Positions 25,027 through 32,865 of a DNA stretch of 33,164 nucleotides are shown one piece after another. Source of the DNA: an uncultured Mediterraneibacter sp. (GTDB lineage Bacteria; Bacillota; Clostridia; Lachnospirales; Lachnospiraceae); NCBI GenBank assembly GCA_944384505.1, contig CALWTQ010000040.1, forward strand, positions 1-33,164, read 5' to 3'. The position numbers and the translations under genes were made by a program. Position 1 is the stretch's first letter. Every line of letters starts with the position of its first letter. The notes beneath the pieces are model-generated. The model was not told the origin of the DNA and did not search any database. It worked only from the letters and a program-made list of their open reading frames with translations.

Positions 25027-25502
25027 TGAAAGCGGCATTTCAGGGGGCAGGCACAGATGAGGAATTCAAGAAAAAACTGACGGCGAGAAAAAGACTTCTG
25101 CTTGCAGGGGTAACCATGGGGATACTGGCGATTGCGGCGGGGATTATGATGATCTTTGTTATGCCGGATACAGAGCAGAACGCCTTCCTGGCAGGTGTGT
25201 ACTGCGGAGCTGGAACGGCCGCCGTAGTGATGGGGACAGCCGCCCTGTATAAGATGCGGAAGATGCTCAGGGATGAAAGCCTGCTGCGCAAAGAGCGGAT
25301 CAAGGAAGGTGACGAGAGAACTTCGGAGATCGGGAAAAAGGCCACAGTATTCGGAGTGCAGATCTATCTCTTTGCTATGCTCGCGGGAATCCTGGTGTCC
25401 GGGTTTTTCAGTATGCAGGTGTTCTGGACCCTGTGGGGGACAACACTGGGGCTGGCGCTGATAATAAAAGGAACGGAGCTGTACTATAAAAAGAAGATGT
25501 AG
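25020..25502 (+). CDS. Two- to four-helix membrane protein, partner of the XRE regulator
   Basis: A 160-residue protein with likely helices in LLLAGVTMGILAIAAGIMMI, FLAGVYCGAGTAAVVMGTAA, IYLFAMLAGILVSGFF and FWTLWGTTLGLALIIKGTE. A soluble charged segment, MLRDESLLRKERIKEGDERT, sits between the helix pairs and is typical of the DUF-type membrane proteins paired with YozG-like regulators. Function is unknown; it may sense membrane stress or cation changes and affect the regulator. GGAGGAAAA precedes the ATG at 25020, within the end of the regulator gene, so coupling is likely. Repeat copy E starts three bases after the stop. Confidence 0.8.
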   Translation: MLMKAAFQGAGTDEEFKKKLTARKRLLLAGVTMGILAIAAGIMMIFVMPDTEQNAFLAGVYCGAGTAAVVMGTAALYKMRKMLRDESLLRKERIKEGDERTSEIGKKATVFGVQIYLFAMLAGILVSGFFSMQVFWTLWGTTLGLALIIKGTELYYKKKM

Positions 25503-25504
25503 GA

Positions 25505-26240
25505 CAGCTATAAAGTTCATTAATTTTCGTGTGTAAAACGTCCGAAAACAGGGTCGATTCCTAAAACGTATTCTGCGGGGATGGAGGAGGGCTCAGGGCT
25601 TCGCTACAGGGGATAAGGGAAACTAAGAAGTTGCGGCTGCGGATTAAATGCAAGGACAGGAGGGGAGCAACTCGCTTCGCTCAGACAATCTCCCCTCCTG
25701 TCCTAACATCCGCAGCCGCAACTTCAAGTTTCCCTAATCCCCTTTCGAAGGCGCCCGTCGCCCTCCTCCATCCCCGCAGAATTTTTTCGAAATGGGGCTG
25801 TTTTCTGGGCTTTTCAAGCCGGGAGTTAATGAATATATAGCTGCTGAGAGAAACAGGCGCGGTCGGAAGACTTTCGCAGCTGAAAGCCCCAAGCCGCGCC
25901 AGTTCGCGGTTCAGCCTAATTGGGCAATGTCACTTCCGACAGGAAATGCGCAGGAAGCGGAGGGGATGTTTGAAGCGTAAGTTCTTGGAGAGGGGGCGTG
26001 TGGGGACTGTGACTTTGGAGGAACCTGATGGAAGATCTTAGGAGTCGGAGAGCTGTTGTTAAGCGGCGCGCAGGGATTGTCTGAGCGGAGCGAGTTGCCC
26101 GGAGCGCCGCTTTGCACTTAAACAGCTCTCCGAATTCTTAGATTCTTCCCAGATTCCGGAACGGAACAGTACACACACGTCCCCTCTTCAAGGACACGTT
26201 GCAAACATCCCCTCCGCTTCCGGACGTGAGTCACAGGAAA
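25505..26240 (+). repeat. Structured intergenic repeat, copy E (with hairpin IIIb, right end lost)
   Basis: A nearly complete copy in forward orientation. The left terminal repeat starts at 25505. Hairpin I spans 25572-25790; its terminal stem 25654-25667 pairs perfectly with 25690-25703 around a 22-nt loop (25668-25689). Hairpin II is near 25855-25902. Domain III is closed by GGAAGCGGAGGGGATGTTTG with its complement near 26204-26222. Hairpin IIIb has a 22-nt loop (26076-26097) on a GCGGCGC/GCGCCGC stem. The right terminal repeat is not recognisable after 26240. No gene is seen in these 736 bases. Confidence 0.92.
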
Positions 26241-26320
26241 TTATGCCCTTTTCTTTTTCTCCGATCTGGTCTACAATGAAAGCACTGTAAATGTGAGTAT
26301 ATTAAGGAGAATCTATCATT

Positions 26321-26695
26321 ATGAAAGAGACAATTTTACTTTTTAACCCGCCGGCAAAGGATCAGCTTTTAAAGATTGAGATGGCCCTTTTTCCGCTGCA
26401 TATCCGTCTGAAAAAAGTTGCCCTTCCGGACTACAGTCACCCACTCGGATATCTCGCAGGGATTAAGGATGCAGAGCCGGCTGCGGAGGCATATGCAGGA
26501 TCGGAACTGCCTGGTACTTTGTTTGTGTTCTGTTTTCTAAGCGACGGCCGCCTCAACCAGGCTCTGGCCGCCCTCAGAAAGTGCGGGGCCGGCCCCTTCC
26601 CGTATAAGGCGATCCTGACTCCGACTAACAGTGCGTGGACCGCGCCAGACTGTTTTGAAGAAATAAAGAAAGAACATGAGGCTATGCATCCATAG
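26321..26695 (+). CDS. DUF3783 domain protein
   Basis: A 124-residue soluble protein. The C-terminal half, KAILTPTNSAWTAPDCFEEI then KKEHEAMHP, is the conserved signature of DUF3783, a Firmicutes family of unknown function; VFCFLSDGRLNQALAALR also fits. The ribosome site AAGGAGAATC precedes the ATG. The gene is isolated between two repeat copies (E and F) of the same orientation. No catalytic motif is visible and no function is proposed. Confidence 0.85.
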   Translation: MKETILLFNPPAKDQLLKIEMALFPLHIRLKKVALPDYSHPLGYLAGIKDAEPAAEAYAGSELPGTLFVFCFLSDGRLNQALAALRKCGAGPFPYKAILTPTNSAWTAPDCFEEIKKEHEAMHP

Positions 26696-26702
26696 GGGCT
26701 TA

Positions 26703-27259
26703 CAGTTATAAAGTTCACTAACTTCCGGATGAGAAACGTCCGAAAACAGCACCCTTATTAAGACGTATTCTGCGGGGATGGAGGACGGCTCCGGGCTTCG
26801 CTACAGGGGATAAGGGAAACTAAAAGCTGCGGCGACAGACTAAATGCAAGGGCTGACGGTGGACAACTCGCATCCGCTCAGACAATTCCACCGTCAGCCC
26901 TAACGTCTGTCGCCGCAGCTTTAACTTTCCCTTATCCCCTTACGAAGGCGCCCGTCGCCATCCTCCATCCTCGCAGAATTTTTCTTGAAATGGTGCTGTT
27001 TTCTGGGCTTTTCAAGCCGGAAGTCAGTGAATATATAGCTGCTACAAGCAGCAGGCGCGGCCGGAAGGCTTTCGCAGAGGAAAGCCCTCAAGCCGCGCCA
27101 GTTAGTTCTTTACAGCTCATTTGGGGTAATAATATTTCCACCAGGAAATGCGCAGGAAGGGGAGCGGCTGTCTCCTTCCACAGAATACGTATCGCAAAAC
27201 ATCCGCTCCGCTTCCGGACGTGAGTCGCAGGAAATGTTAGTACACCAAATAGCGGAACT
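26703..27259 (+). repeat. Structured intergenic repeat, copy F (complete, shortened domain III)
   Basis: A complete forward copy of about 557 bp with both terminal repeats (left from 26703, right ending near 27259). Hairpin I spans 26769-26977, and its inner stems are matched without the mismatches seen in copy B (GCGGCGACAGAC with GTCTGTCGCCGC, GGGCTGACGGTGGA with its complement). Hairpin II uses GGCTTTC/GAAAGCC. Domain III is short because much of the left arm after GGAGCGG is missing. A TATAAT (27265-27270) lies just past the right end, but no good -35 was found with it. No gene is present. Confidence 0.92.
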
Positions 27260-27303
27260 GCTAATATAATGGTAATGACTGAATATCTGCAGGGGGCGGG
27301 GGT

Positions 27304-27558
27304 ATGCGCGTCTGTGAACTCAGGGAGAAAGAAGTGATCAATATGTGCAGCGGCAGGCGGCTCGGATGTGTTGTTGATGTGGATATTAATGTGTGCAATG
27401 GCGAGGTGGAAGCGATTATTGTTCCCGGTCCGGGAAAGATATGCGGATTCATCGGGACGGACTGCGAGTATGTGATTCCGTTTGGCTGTATCCGCAAGAT
27501 CGGACCGGACATTATAATTGTAGAGATACAGGAAGAAAAATTTTTGCAAAAGTTTTAA
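27304..27558 (+). CDS. YlmC/YmxH family sporulation protein (PRC-barrel)
   Basis: An 84-residue PRC-barrel protein of the YlmC/YmxH family, found in spore-forming Firmicutes. Typical elements are LREKEVINMCSGRRLGCV at the N terminus, DVDINVCNGEVEAIIVPG, and VIPFGCIRKIGPDIIIV near the end. Its molecular role is unknown; the family name reflects expression in the sporulation programme of Bacillus. It precedes nrdR by 83 bases on the same strand, a common arrangement in Clostridia. GGGGGCGGGGGT lies before the ATG. Confidence 0.92.
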   Translation: MRVCELREKEVINMCSGRRLGCVVDVDINVCNGEVEAIIVPGPGKICGFIGTDCEYVIPFGCIRKIGPDIIIVEIQEEKFLQKF

Positions 27559-27641
27559 CGATTGTGTATAATGAACCCATCAGAGCGGAAGGCAGAGCAG
27601 ACAGCCTGCTGGCATGAATATTGAGAAAGGCGGGGAAAAAT

Positions 27642-28091
27642 ATGAAATGTCCATATTGCGGCAATCCGGATACAAGGGTGATTGATTCCAGACCGGCGGA
27701 AGATAAAAGTTCGATCCGCAGGAGACGTTCCTGTGATGAGTGCGGGAGAAGGTTCACTACATATGAGAAGGTGGAGACGATTCCGCTGATTGTCATCAAG
27801 AAAGACGATAACCGGGAGCAGTATGAGCGGTCCAAGATCGAACATGGAGTTTTGAGTGCATGCTACAAGCGCCCGGTCCCGGCGGATGCGATCCAGAAAA
27901 CGATAGATGCCATTGAGCTGGAGATCTTTAACCGTGAGGAAAAGGAGATTCCGAGCAGCGTGATCGGGGAGATTGTTATGGAGAAGCTCAAAGACCTGGA
28001 TCCGGTGGCATATGTCAGGTTTGCGTCTGTGTACAGGGAGTTCAAGGATGTGAATACATTTATGGACGAGCTTAAGAAATTCCTGCAGTGA
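27642..28091 (+). CDS. nrdR: Transcriptional repressor NrdR
   Basis: A 149-residue NrdR. An N-terminal zinc ribbon with Cys3, Cys6, Cys31 and Cys34 (CPYCG and CDECG) is followed by an ATP-cone domain (about 46-136). It senses ATP/dATP and represses ribonucleotide reductase genes; none is in this window, so its targets are elsewhere. Start 27642 gives the invariant MKCPYCG beginning; an earlier in-frame ATG at 27621 would add seven residues. AAAGGCGGGG lies upstream. truA starts ten bases after its stop. Confidence 0.96.
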   Translation: MKCPYCGNPDTRVIDSRPAEDKSSIRRRRSCDECGRRFTTYEKVETIPLIVIKKDDNREQYERSKIEHGVLSACYKRPVPADAIQKTIDAIELEIFNREEKEIPSSVIGEIVMEKLKDLDPVAYVRFASVYREFKDVNTFMDELKKFLQ

Positions 28092-28101
28092 GACAGAAGA
28101 G

Positions 28102-28839
28102 ATGCGGACATATAAACTGACAACAGCTTATGACGGCACCCGTTATCAGGGCTGGCAGAGGCAGAGCAGTACGGACCGGACGATTCAGGGCATCCTGGAA
28201 CAGGCGATTTCCGCTCAGATCGGGTTCAGAGCTGAGATAGACGGTTCCGGGCGGACGGATGCAGGCGTCCATGCATCGGGGCAGACAGCGAGCATCGTTC
28301 TTCCGGGGGAAGTAGAAGCGGGATTTTTTACAGAGCGGGTGAACGCCGCGCTTCCGCCGGATATCAGAATTCTCGATGCGTGCCTTGTGAGAAATGGATT
28401 CCACGCCAGAAAGAGCGCGGTGGGAAAGGTATACGAATACTGTGTGGACACTGGAGAGAAACCGGATGTTTTTACAAGACGGTATACTTATCATTTCCCC
28501 CACAGACTGGATCTGGAAGCAATGCGGAAGGCGGCGGGATATCTGACTGGATATCATGAATTCGCGGCTTATACAGATAAAAAAGAAGATATATCCACAA
28601 ACCGCACAATCTATGCTATAATAGTCAGCGGACAAGGCGGCAGGGTACAGATTAAGTATGATGGCACCGGATTCCTCTATCACATGGTGCGTATTCTTAC
28701 GGGGACTCTGCTTGAAGTGGGAACATCCATGCGCACGCCGGAGAGTGTACTGGATGCTCTTGAGACGAAAGAACGGAGCAGGGCAGGATTCCTTGCGCCG
28801 GCGCGGGGGCTGTTTCTGCGGGAAGTGCGTTATGAATGA
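28102..28839 (+). CDS. truA: tRNA pseudouridine(38-40) synthase TruA
   Basis: A 245-residue TruA that makes pseudouridine at positions 38-40 of the tRNA anticodon stem. The catalytic Asp53 is in the signature SGRTDAGVHASGQ. YDGTRYQGWQRQ at the N terminus and FLYHMVRILTG in the second half are also diagnostic. The gene follows nrdR by ten bases and is likely cotranscribed with it. The usual neighbours rplM and rpsI, which sit next to truA in many Firmicutes, are not here. Confidence 0.95.
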   Translation: MRTYKLTTAYDGTRYQGWQRQSSTDRTIQGILEQAISAQIGFRAEIDGSGRTDAGVHASGQTASIVLPGEVEAGFFTERVNAALPPDIRILDACLVRNGFHARKSAVGKVYEYCVDTGEKPDVFTRRYTYHFPHRLDLEAMRKAAGYLTGYHEFAAYTDKKEDISTNRTIYAIIVSGQGGRVQIKYDGTGFLYHMVRILTGTLLEVGTSMRTPESVLDALETKERSRAGFLAPARGLFLREVRYE

Positions 28840-28846
28840 CGAACAG

Positions 28847-28876
28847 GCAGGACAGATCTGGAAAGATCTGTCCTGT
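28847..28876 (+). terminator. Hairpin after truA
   Basis: AGGACAGATCT (28849-28859) pairs perfectly with AGATCTGTCCT (28864-28874) around a GGAA loop, with at least one more pair outside. TGTCTTTC follows, a short T run, so termination may be partial. The next gene starts about 40 bases on. Confidence 0.6.
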
Positions 28877-28914
28877 CTTTCAGTAGGAAACAGACCGCAT
28901 AAAGGAGGGAATAC

Positions 28915-29667
28915 ATGAAACTGATATCATGGAATGTAAACGGAATAAGGGCATGTGTTCAGAAGGGATTTCTGGATTTTTTTAAAGAGGCGGACGCAGA
29001 TATCTTCTGTATCCAGGAGACAAAGATGCAGGAGGGGCAGCTTACACTGGAACTCCCGGGATATCATCAGTACTGGAATTATGCAGTGAGGAAAGGGTAT
29101 TCCGGCACGGCTGTATTTACAAAACAGGAACCGCTCTCAGTGTCATACGGAATCGGGATAGAAGAGCATGACCAGGAGGGAAGAGTTATTACCTGTGAGT
29201 TTGAAGACTTTTACTTTGTAACTGTATATACGCCGAACTCTCAGAACGAGCTGGCGCGGCTTGATTATCGTATGCAGTGGGAGGATGATTTCCGGGCATA
29301 TCTGAAAAAGCTGGAAGAAAATAAGCCTGTGATTGTCACAGGAGATATGAATGTTGCGCACGAGGAAATCGACTTGAAAAACCCGAAAACAAACCGGAAA
29401 AACGCAGGATTTACCGATGAGGAGCGGCAGAAGTTTACTGAACTTCTAAACGCAGGGTTTATTGACACATTTCGTTACTTTTATCCGGATCAGGAGGGAA
29501 TCTACTCCTGGTGGTCATACCGGTTCAGTGCCCGGGCAAAGAACGCGGGGTGGCGCATTGACTACTTCTGTGTGTCTGAATGCTTAAAGGACAGGCTGGC
29601 GGACGCGAAGATACTGACAGACGTTATGGGATCCGACCACTGCCCGGTGGAACTGGATCTGAAATAG
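28915..29667 (+). CDS. xth: Exodeoxyribonuclease III (AP endonuclease)
   Basis: A 250-residue member of the exonuclease III family, which cuts at abasic sites and trims 3' ends in base excision repair. Conserved active-site parts are seen: SWNVNGIRA at the N terminus, Glu35 in IQETKMQ, the Asp and Asn of [17 protein letters not shown], and the C-terminal [10 protein letters not shown] with the catalytic Asp-His pair. [20 protein letters not shown] is the usual DNA-contact segment. AAAGGAGGG precedes the ATG. The CobW-type gene begins 49 bases after the stop. Confidence 0.95.
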   Translation: MKLISWNVNGIRACVQKGFLDFFKEADADIFCIQETKMQEGQLTLELPGYHQYWNYAVRKGYSGTAVFTKQEPLSVSYGIGIEEHDQEGRVITCEFEDFYFVTVYTPNSQNELARLDYRMQWEDDFRAYLKKLEENKPVIVTGDMNVAHEEIDLKNPKTNRKNAGFTDEERQKFTELLNAGFIDTFRYFYPDQEGIYSWWSYRFSARAKNAGWRIDYFCVSECLKDRLADAKILTDVMGSDHCPVELDLK

Positions 29668-29716
29668 ATGTGCGGGATTCCGTGCAGACTGGAAACTAAG
29701 GGAGGACAAGAAAGAG

Positions 29717-30880
29717 ATGACAAAGATAGATATTATCTCCGGCTTTCTCGGAGCCGGAAAGACAACACTGATTAAAAAACTGCTCTCAGAAGCATTTGCC
29801 GGGGAACAGGTCGTACTGATTGAAAATGAATTCGGAGAAATCGGGATCGACGGCGGTTTCCTGAAAGAATCAGGCATTGAGATCCGCGAGATGAATTCGG
29901 GCTGCATCTGCTGTTCACTTGTAGGAGACTTCGGGAAATCACTGAGAGAAGTGGTGGATACCTACCATCCGGATCGTATCCTGATCGAGCCGTCAGGCGT
30001 GGGAAAGCTTTCTGATGTGATCAGGGCAGTGCAGGATGTCCAGGGAGAAATTGACGCAGAGCTCAACAGCTTTACTACAGTTGTGGATGTGACAAAGTGC
30101 CGGATCTACAGGAAGAACTTCGGCGAGTTCTTCAGCAATCAGATCGAATATGCGGGCGCGGTGATATTAAGCCGTACGGATAAAGCAAAGCCGGAGAAGA
30201 TTGAGGAGAGCGTGGCTCTGCTGCGTGAATTGAACGATAAGGCGCCGTTTATCACAACGCCGATCGCACAGCTCTCAGGAAAGAAGATCCTTGAGACTAT
30301 GGAGGCCAGCAAGTCCCTGGAAGAAGAACTTCTGCAGGAAGTCATCTGCCCGGAGTGCGGTCATCATCACGAACACGGCGAATGCTGCGGTCACGACCAT
30401 GCTCATGACCACGGGCACGGCCATGACCATGAGCATCATCATGAGCATGGGCACGAGGAGCACGGCCATGACCACGGGCACGACCACGCTCATGAGGAGC
30501 ACGGGCATCATCATGACCACGACCATGAGGGACACGGCCATCATCACGAGCATGGCCATCATGGTCATCACCACCATGATCACGAAGGTCATCATCATGC
30601 CGACGATATTTTCACAAGCTGGGGCAGAGAGACGATCCGCACATACACAAAAGATCAGATAACAGATATTTTAAAACAGCTTGAAACAGATAAGACATAC
30701 GGCAATGTACTCCGTGCAAAAGGCATGGTGGCAGGCAGTGACGGAGAGTGGATCTATTTTGATATGGTCCCGGAAGAGCATGAGATCCGTACAGGCGCTC
30801 CGGAGTATACAGGCCGCATCTGCGTAATCGGCGCGGATCTGAATGAGGATAAGCTGGCAGAGCTGTTCCGGACTGCATAA
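29717..30880 (+). CDS. CobW/COG0523 family GTPase with histidine-rich insert
   Basis: A 387-residue metal-handling GTPase. Walker A is GAGKTT (13-18); the metal-binding CxCC motif is GCICCSL with Cys63, Cys65 and Cys66; Walker B and switch follow in ILIEPSGVGKL (88-98); the guanine-specific motif is SRTDK (152-156). The insert at about 211-294 has CPECG, then ECCG, and about 43 histidines, mostly in HxH repeats, before a CobW C-terminal domain (298-387). COG0523 proteins pass Zn2+, Co2+ or Ni2+ to client enzymes using GTP; a His stretch as large as this points to metal storage or buffering. The client and metal are not clear: no urease, hydrogenase or cobalamin genes are nearby. A second CobW-type gene follows 59 bases later. 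Confidence 0.93.
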   Translation: MTKIDIISGFLGAGKTTLIKKLLSEAFAGEQVVLIENEFGEIGIDGGFLKESGIEIREMNSGCICCSLVGDFGKSLREVVDTYHPDRILIEPSGVGKLSDVIRAVQDVQGEIDAELNSFTTVVDVTKCRIYRKNFGEFFSNQIEYAGAVILSRTDKAKPEKIEESVALLRELNDKAPFITTPIAQLSGKKILETMEASKSLEEELLQEVICPECGHHHEHGECCGHDHAHDHGHGHDHEHHHEHGHEEHGHDHGHDHAHEEHGHHHDHDHEGHGHHHEHGHHGHHHHDHEGHHHADDIFTSWGRETIRTYTKDQITDILKQLETDKTYGNVLRAKGMVAGSDGEWIYFDMVPEEHEIRTGAPEYTGRICVIGADLNEDKLAELFRTA

Positions 30881-30939
30881 GGCGGGGCAGTTCAGCCCGG
30901 GAACGGGCCTTGACTGAAATGTGACAGGAGAGAATCAAC

Positions 30940-31887
30940 ATGAATGAACCAAGTGTAATGGTCTATCTGATGACGGGATTTCTTGACAGCGGGAAAACTC
31001 AGTTCCTGAAATTTACCTTGGAGCAGGATTATTTCCAGATTAAGGGAAAGACACTTCTTATTCTCTGCGAGGAAGGTGAGGAAGAGTATAACCCGATGGA
31101 AATGCTCAAATATGGCGTTGTAATCGAAAAGATTGAGGATCAGGAAGAGCTGACAGAGGAATGGCTGGAGGAGATGGACAAAAAGCATGAGCCGGAGCGT
31201 GTCGTGATTGAGTATAACGGCATGTGGAAAGTCAGTGACTTTGAGAATATGAAACTGCCGGGGGGATGGGCCATCGAGCAGAAGCTGACAACCGTGGACG
31301 CGAGTACTTTCCAGATGTATTTGACGAATTTGAAACCACTCTTTGTGGAGATGGTGAAGAATTCAGAACTCGTTCTGTTCAATCGGTGCGAGGATATAAA
31401 ACCTCTGGCCGGATACCGGAGAAGCGTGAAGGTTGTAAGTCCCCAGGCGGAAGTTATATTTGAAGATGAAAACGGCGAGGTAGAGAACATTTTCGAGGAT
31501 GATGTACCTTATGATCTGAAAGCTCCGGTGATTGAGATCGCCAAAGAAGATTATGGCATCTGGTATGTGGATATGATGGAAAATCCGGACCGGTATAAGG
31601 GGAAAGTGATAGAATTCACCGCAAAAGTGCTCAAACCCAAAGCATTTCCCTCGAAAGTATTTCTGCCGGGACGCATGGCAATGACATGCTGCGCGGATGA
31701 CACATCATTCCTCGGCTATGTGTGCAGAAGCGCATACGCGCCAAAACTGAAGGCCGGAGACTGGGTGAAGATCAGGGCAAAAGTCAGATTTGCCAATCTG
31801 TCGGTATACCGCGGCGAAGGCCCGGTGCTGGAGGCAGAGAACATAGAGCCGGCAGAACCAATCGAGGAACTCGTATACTTTAATTAA
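30940..31887 (+). CDS. Degenerate CobW-type GTPase fused to a YcgQ-like domain
   Basis: A 315-residue protein. The first 170 or so residues resemble the G domain of CobW: Walker A GFLDSGKT (13-20), a possible Walker B in RVVIEYNGMW and FNRCED in the place of the guanine motif. The CxCC metal motif of true COG0523 proteins is absent. Residues about 195-315 resemble the C-terminal region of YcgQ/TIGR03943 proteins, with MTCCADDTSFLGYVC (Cys250, Cys251, Cys262), which pair with COG0701 permeases in Zur-linked metal systems of Bacillus. That resemblance is from memory and the permease partner is not in this window. It starts 59 bases after the His-rich GTPase and is likely in the same transcript. 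AGGAGAG precedes the ATG. Confidence 0.78.
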   Translation: MNEPSVMVYLMTGFLDSGKTQFLKFTLEQDYFQIKGKTLLILCEEGEEEYNPMEMLKYGVVIEKIEDQEELTEEWLEEMDKKHEPERVVIEYNGMWKVSDFENMKLPGGWAIEQKLTTVDASTFQMYLTNLKPLFVEMVKNSELVLFNRCEDIKPLAGYRRSVKVVSPQAEVIFEDENGEVENIFEDDVPYDLKAPVIEIAKEDYGIWYVDMMENPDRYKGKVIEFTAKVLKPKAFPSKVFLPGRMAMTCCADDTSFLGYVCRSAYAPKLKAGDWVKIRAKVRFANLSVYRGEGPVLEAENIEPAEPIEELVYFN

Positions 31888-31903
31888 CAGGAGGAACACA
31901 GTT

Positions 31904-32863
31904 ATGGAGAGAAAATTTGACGTGATCGCACTTGGGGAACTGCTCATTGATTTCCCGATGAACGGACAGAGCGAGCAGGGGAACAATCTGTTTGAGGCCT
32001 GCCCGGGAGGCGCACCCTGCAATGTGCTCGCCCTTTTGAATAAAATGGGAAAGAAAACGGCTTTTGTGGGGAAAGTCGGCAAGGATCAGTTTGGAACGCT
32101 TCTTAAAAATACGATTACAGAGGCGGGGATTGACGCGTCTCATCTGGTGATAGACAGCACTGTGAACACAACACTGGCATTTGTCCATACTTATCCGGAT
32201 GGAGACCGCGAGTTCTCCTTCTACAGAAACCCGGGCGCGGATATGATGCTGACAGAGGATGAGGTGGATGCTGACTTTATTAAGGAAGCGAAAATATTCC
32301 ACTTCGGCACACTTTCCATGACACATGACGGCGTCCGCGCGGCAACGAAAAAAGCCGTAGATGCGGCAAAAGAGGGTGGCTGCCTGATTTCCTTTGATCC
32401 GAATCTGCGTCCTCCGCTGTGGAGTTCGCTGGATCTGGCAAAAGAGCAGATGGACTACGGATTTTCAAAATGCGATATTCTGAAAATATCAGATAACGAG
32501 ATCCAGTTTGTGTCAGGAAAAGAAGACTACGATGAGGGAATTGCGTATCTCCAGGGAAAATATAATATTCCGCTGATTCTTCTGACCATGGGAAAAGACG
32601 GAAGCCGCGCCTACTATAAAGGAATGCGCGTGGAACGTCCCGGATTCTCGGTGAAGACCATTGAGACAACCGGAGCGGGGGATACCTTTGGGGGAAGTTC
32701 CTTAAACTATATTCTGGAACATGATTTTTCCAATCTGACTGAGGAGCAGCTGGGCGAGATGCTTACCTTCGCGAATGCGGCCGCGGCCATCGTGACTACG
32801 AAAAAAGGAGCGATCAAGGCAATGCCGACAAGAGAAGAAGTAGAAAAACTGACATCCAAATAA
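31904..32863 (+). CDS. PfkB-family carbohydrate kinase, probably fructokinase
   Basis: A 319-residue ribokinase/PfkB-fold sugar kinase. GELLIDFP at the start, the substrate loop PGGAPCNVLALLNKMG (residues 34-49), FYRNPGADMML, and the second signature TTGAGDTFGG with the catalytic base Asp260 are all present. These features match fructokinases (ScrK type) that phosphorylate fructose at position 6. No sucrose hydrolase or transporter is adjacent, so the sugar is assigned by resemblance. The gene starts 16 bases after the YcgQ-like fusion gene with AGGAGGAAC before it. Repeat copy G begins two bases after its stop. Confidence 0.92.
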   Translation: MERKFDVIALGELLIDFPMNGQSEQGNNLFEACPGGAPCNVLALLNKMGKKTAFVGKVGKDQFGTLLKNTITEAGIDASHLVIDSTVNTTLAFVHTYPDGDREFSFYRNPGADMMLTEDEVDADFIKEAKIFHFGTLSMTHDGVRAATKKAVDAAKEGGCLISFDPNLRPPLWSSLDLAKEQMDYGFSKCDILKISDNEIQFVSGKEDYDEGIAYLQGKYNIPLILLTMGKDGSRAYYKGMRVERPGFSVKTIETTGAGDTFGGSSLNYILEHDFSNLTEEQLGEMLTFANAAAAIVTTKKGAIKAMPTREEVEKLTSK

Positions 32864-32865
32864 TA

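Noticed and set aside
25505-27259. CRISPR array
   Set aside because: The repeats are hundreds of bases long, unequal and separated by genes; no short regular repeat-spacer pattern is present.
27242-27270. Promoter made by the right end of repeat copy F for the ymxH gene
   Set aside because: A TATAAT is present at 27265-27270, but no acceptable -35 box occurs at 16-18 bases before it.
30275-30598. Methionine/valine-rich reading frame opposite the His-rich tract
   Set aside because: It is the antisense of CAT/CAC histidine codons and reads as ATG/GTG; it lacks a start context and overlaps the real gene.
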